DNA from: Spirochaetota bacterium
Lineage (GTDB): Bacteria > Spirochaetota > Spirochaetia > DTKZ01
Direction of reading: 5' to 3'
Assembly (NCBI GenBank): GCA_026418195.1
Contig: JAOABU010000030.1
Span: 1-33,161, forward strand
DNA length: 33,161 nt
Of this stretch, positions 32,136 through 33,161 are shown one piece after another. The translations under genes were made by a program, and so were the position numbers. The notes under the pieces were generated by a model, which saw only the letters and a list, made by a program, of their open reading frames with translations, had not been told where the DNA came from and did not search any database. How positions within the stretch are numbered: the first letter of the stretch is position 1; the number at the start of each line of letters is the position of its first letter.

Positions 32136-33059
32136 TCATGCTCTGGTATGCGCCATCCCGATGATCTCTCGCACGGAGGAATATCCTTCTTCCAATAGGT
32201 AGGTTCGGATTCCCTCGATCGTTTTTTTCATGGTGAAGGGATCGATGAAATTGTACATTCCTACTGCCACGGCCGAGGCGCCAGCTAACAGGAACTCAAT
32301 CGCTGCTGTAGGACCATCGATCCCACCCATACCGATGATGGGGATTTTCACTGTTTCGTAAGCGGAATACACAGCCCACACAGCGAGGGGTCGTATCGCA
32401 GGTCCGGAAAGCCCGCCCGTGACGTTGCCCAACACAGGGCGTTTCCTCTTAATATCGATGGCCATTCCTTTGTAGGTGTTGATCATGGATAAGGCGGATG
32501 CTCCTGCGCCTTCTGCTGTGCGAGCCATATCCGCAATATCGGTCACCACAGGGGATAACTTGGCTATCACAGGTAGTTTCACTCTAGAAACCACGGCCGA
32601 AACTACCCGCTCAAGGGTTTTTTCTTCCGTCGACCAGGGAATACCGTCACTCAAGTTTGGGCAGGAAAGGTTCAGTTCCAACAGGTCCGCCATTCCCGTG
32701 GATTCGATCAGCTCGGATAGTTCGATCCATTCTTCCATCGTTTCCCCTGCAATGCTTACCACTACAGGAGGACCAAGTTTCCGGAGATTCGGCAGCTTGT
32801 CCCATATGAACGCTTCTGCCCCATCACAGGGAATGCCGATGGCATTCAGCATACCGCAAGGGGTCTCCCATATCCGGGGAGGAGGATTCCCAGGCCGAGG
32901 GTGGAGGAAAATCGTTTTATTGATCACCGCACCCAGCTCCGAAGGGGAGAAGAAATTGTCATGGATCTCATCTACCTCGTAAGCCCCAGAGGCGGGCATT
33001 ACGGGATTAGGGAAAGGGACTCCTGCGATCTCTACCGAAAGATCGGGCGATACTCTCAT
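32136..33059 (-). CDS. pyrD: Dihydroorotate dehydrogenase, class 1B catalytic subunit
   Basis: The 307-residue cytoplasmic flavoprotein oxidises dihydroorotate to orotate in pyrimidine synthesis. NPVMPASGAYE near 18-28, NLSCPN with the catalytic base Cys133, and IPIIGMGGIDG with LLAGASAVAVGMYNF (FMN phosphate site) are intact. A Cys base puts it in class 1. Partnership with PyrK, whose gene end directly precedes it, makes it class 1B, which passes electrons to NAD+. ATG 33059 overlaps the pyrK stop as ATGA. A longer reading to 33107 would run back through pyrK and is rejected. Confidence 0.94.
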   Translation of the reverse strand: MRVSPDLSVEIAGVPFPNPVMPASGAYEVDEIHDNFFSPSELGAVINKTIFLHPRPGNPPPRIWETPCGMLNAIGIPCDGAEAFIWDKLPNLRKLGPPVVVSIAGETMEEWIELSELIESTGMADLLELNLSCPNLSDGIPWSTEEKTLERVVSAVVSRVKLPVIAKLSPVVTDIADMARTAEGAGASALSMINTYKGMAIDIKRKRPVLGNVTGGLSGPAIRPLAVWAVYSAYETVKIPIIGMGGIDGPTAAIEFLLAGASAVAVGMYNFIDPFTMKKTIEGIRTYLLEEGYSSVREIIGMAHTRA

Positions 33060-33142
33060 GACGCTACTACCACGGTTCTGGAACGGAACACGGGACCATC
33101 CATACACACCAGGAAGTATCCATCCTCTCCATCCTTCTTCAC
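33056..33142 (-). CDS. pyrK: Dihydroorotate dehydrogenase electron-transfer subunit, C-terminal fragment
   Basis: The last 28 codons of a gene run from the contig edge to a TGA that overlaps the pyrD start. The translated end, DGYFLVCMDGPVFRSRTVVV plus AS, matches the C-terminus of PyrK, where a Cys of the 2Fe-2S cluster region is followed by DGPVF. PyrK carries FAD and a 2Fe-2S cluster and links PyrD to NAD+. The rest of the gene lies beyond the adapter. Confidence 0.8.
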   Translation of the reverse strand: MKKDGEDGYFLVCMDGPVFRSRTVVVAS

Positions 33143-33161
33143 CTGTCTCTTATACACATCT
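33143..33161 (-). other. Tn5/Nextera mosaic-end adapter (artefact)
   Basis: The last 19 bases, CTGTCTCTTATACACATCT, are the reverse complement of the Tn5 mosaic end at the left edge. The contig therefore carries adapter on both sides and its ends are not biological junctions. Confidence 0.97.

Noticed and set aside
20-33142. CRISPR array, toxin-antitoxin, restriction or phage-defence genes, tRNA or rRNA
   Set aside because: I found no regularly spaced repeats, no defence-type domains and no gap large enough for RNA genes beyond those described.
1-33161. Inverted 19-bp repeats at both ends read as a transposon or linear replicon
   Set aside because: The repeat is exactly the Nextera mosaic end, and both edges cut through ordinary genes.

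Overview
The window is one assembled contig carrying sequencing-adapter sequence at both ends. Bases 1-19 and 33143-33161 are the 19-bp Tn5 (Nextera) mosaic end, so the natural DNA runs from about 20 to 33142. Coding density is very high, GC looks close to 50 percent by eye, the code is standard, and almost every gene has a good Shine-Dalgarno site. A spirochaete (phylum Spirochaetota) is the best guess. The EF-G is of the spirochaete/planctomycete/deltaproteobacterial 'spdEFG1' type that resembles mitochondrial EF-G1. There is also a BMP-lipoprotein ABC importer of the kind treponemes use, and several exported coiled-coil, TPR and vWA proteins without clear relatives. This is inference; no rRNA, tRNA or other phylogenetic marker is present.

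Layout. From 20 to about 24.8 kb all genes lie on the minus strand. Reading in the direction of transcription, from high to low coordinates, the units are: (a) TPR protein, glycerate 2-kinase and two half-size chromate-transporter (CHR) proteins (24767-21516). (b) A BMP-lipoprotein ABC importer for nucleosides or a similar solute (21425-16566). (c) A complete branched-chain amino acid importer, livK-H-M-G-F (16477-11659), followed by a CBS-ACT regulator with its own promoter (11554-10910). (d) A membrane class III nucleotide cyclase, a membrane coiled-coil protein and an exported coiled-coil protein (10816-6736). (e) EF-G (6647-4563). (f) A RecA-fold ATPase, GTP cyclohydrolase II and a GH31 alpha-glucosidase, tightly packed (4520-755). 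(g) A phosphate butyryltransferase cut off by the contig end (644-20).

From 24.8 kb most genes are on the plus strand: an AEC permease, a Crp/Fnr-type regulator, glmS with an overlapping exported protein, an exported vWA protein and an M20 amidohydrolase. Minus-strand genes here are a small TPR lipoprotein and, at the right end, pyrD preceded by the last 28 codons of pyrK.

The genes describe a heterotroph that imports amino acids and nucleoside-like solutes, hydrolyses oligosaccharides and makes acyl phosphates. It has nucleotide second-messenger signalling, since both a class III cyclase and a Crp-like protein with an intact cyclic-nucleotide pocket are present. I do not see a defence island, CRISPR array, prophage or insertion sequence. 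The least explained parts are the cyclase/coiled-coil/exported-protein module, the orphan ATPase upstream of ribA, the exported proteins after glmS, the hairpins after both solute-binding-protein genes, and a divergent gene pair that appears to be leaderless.
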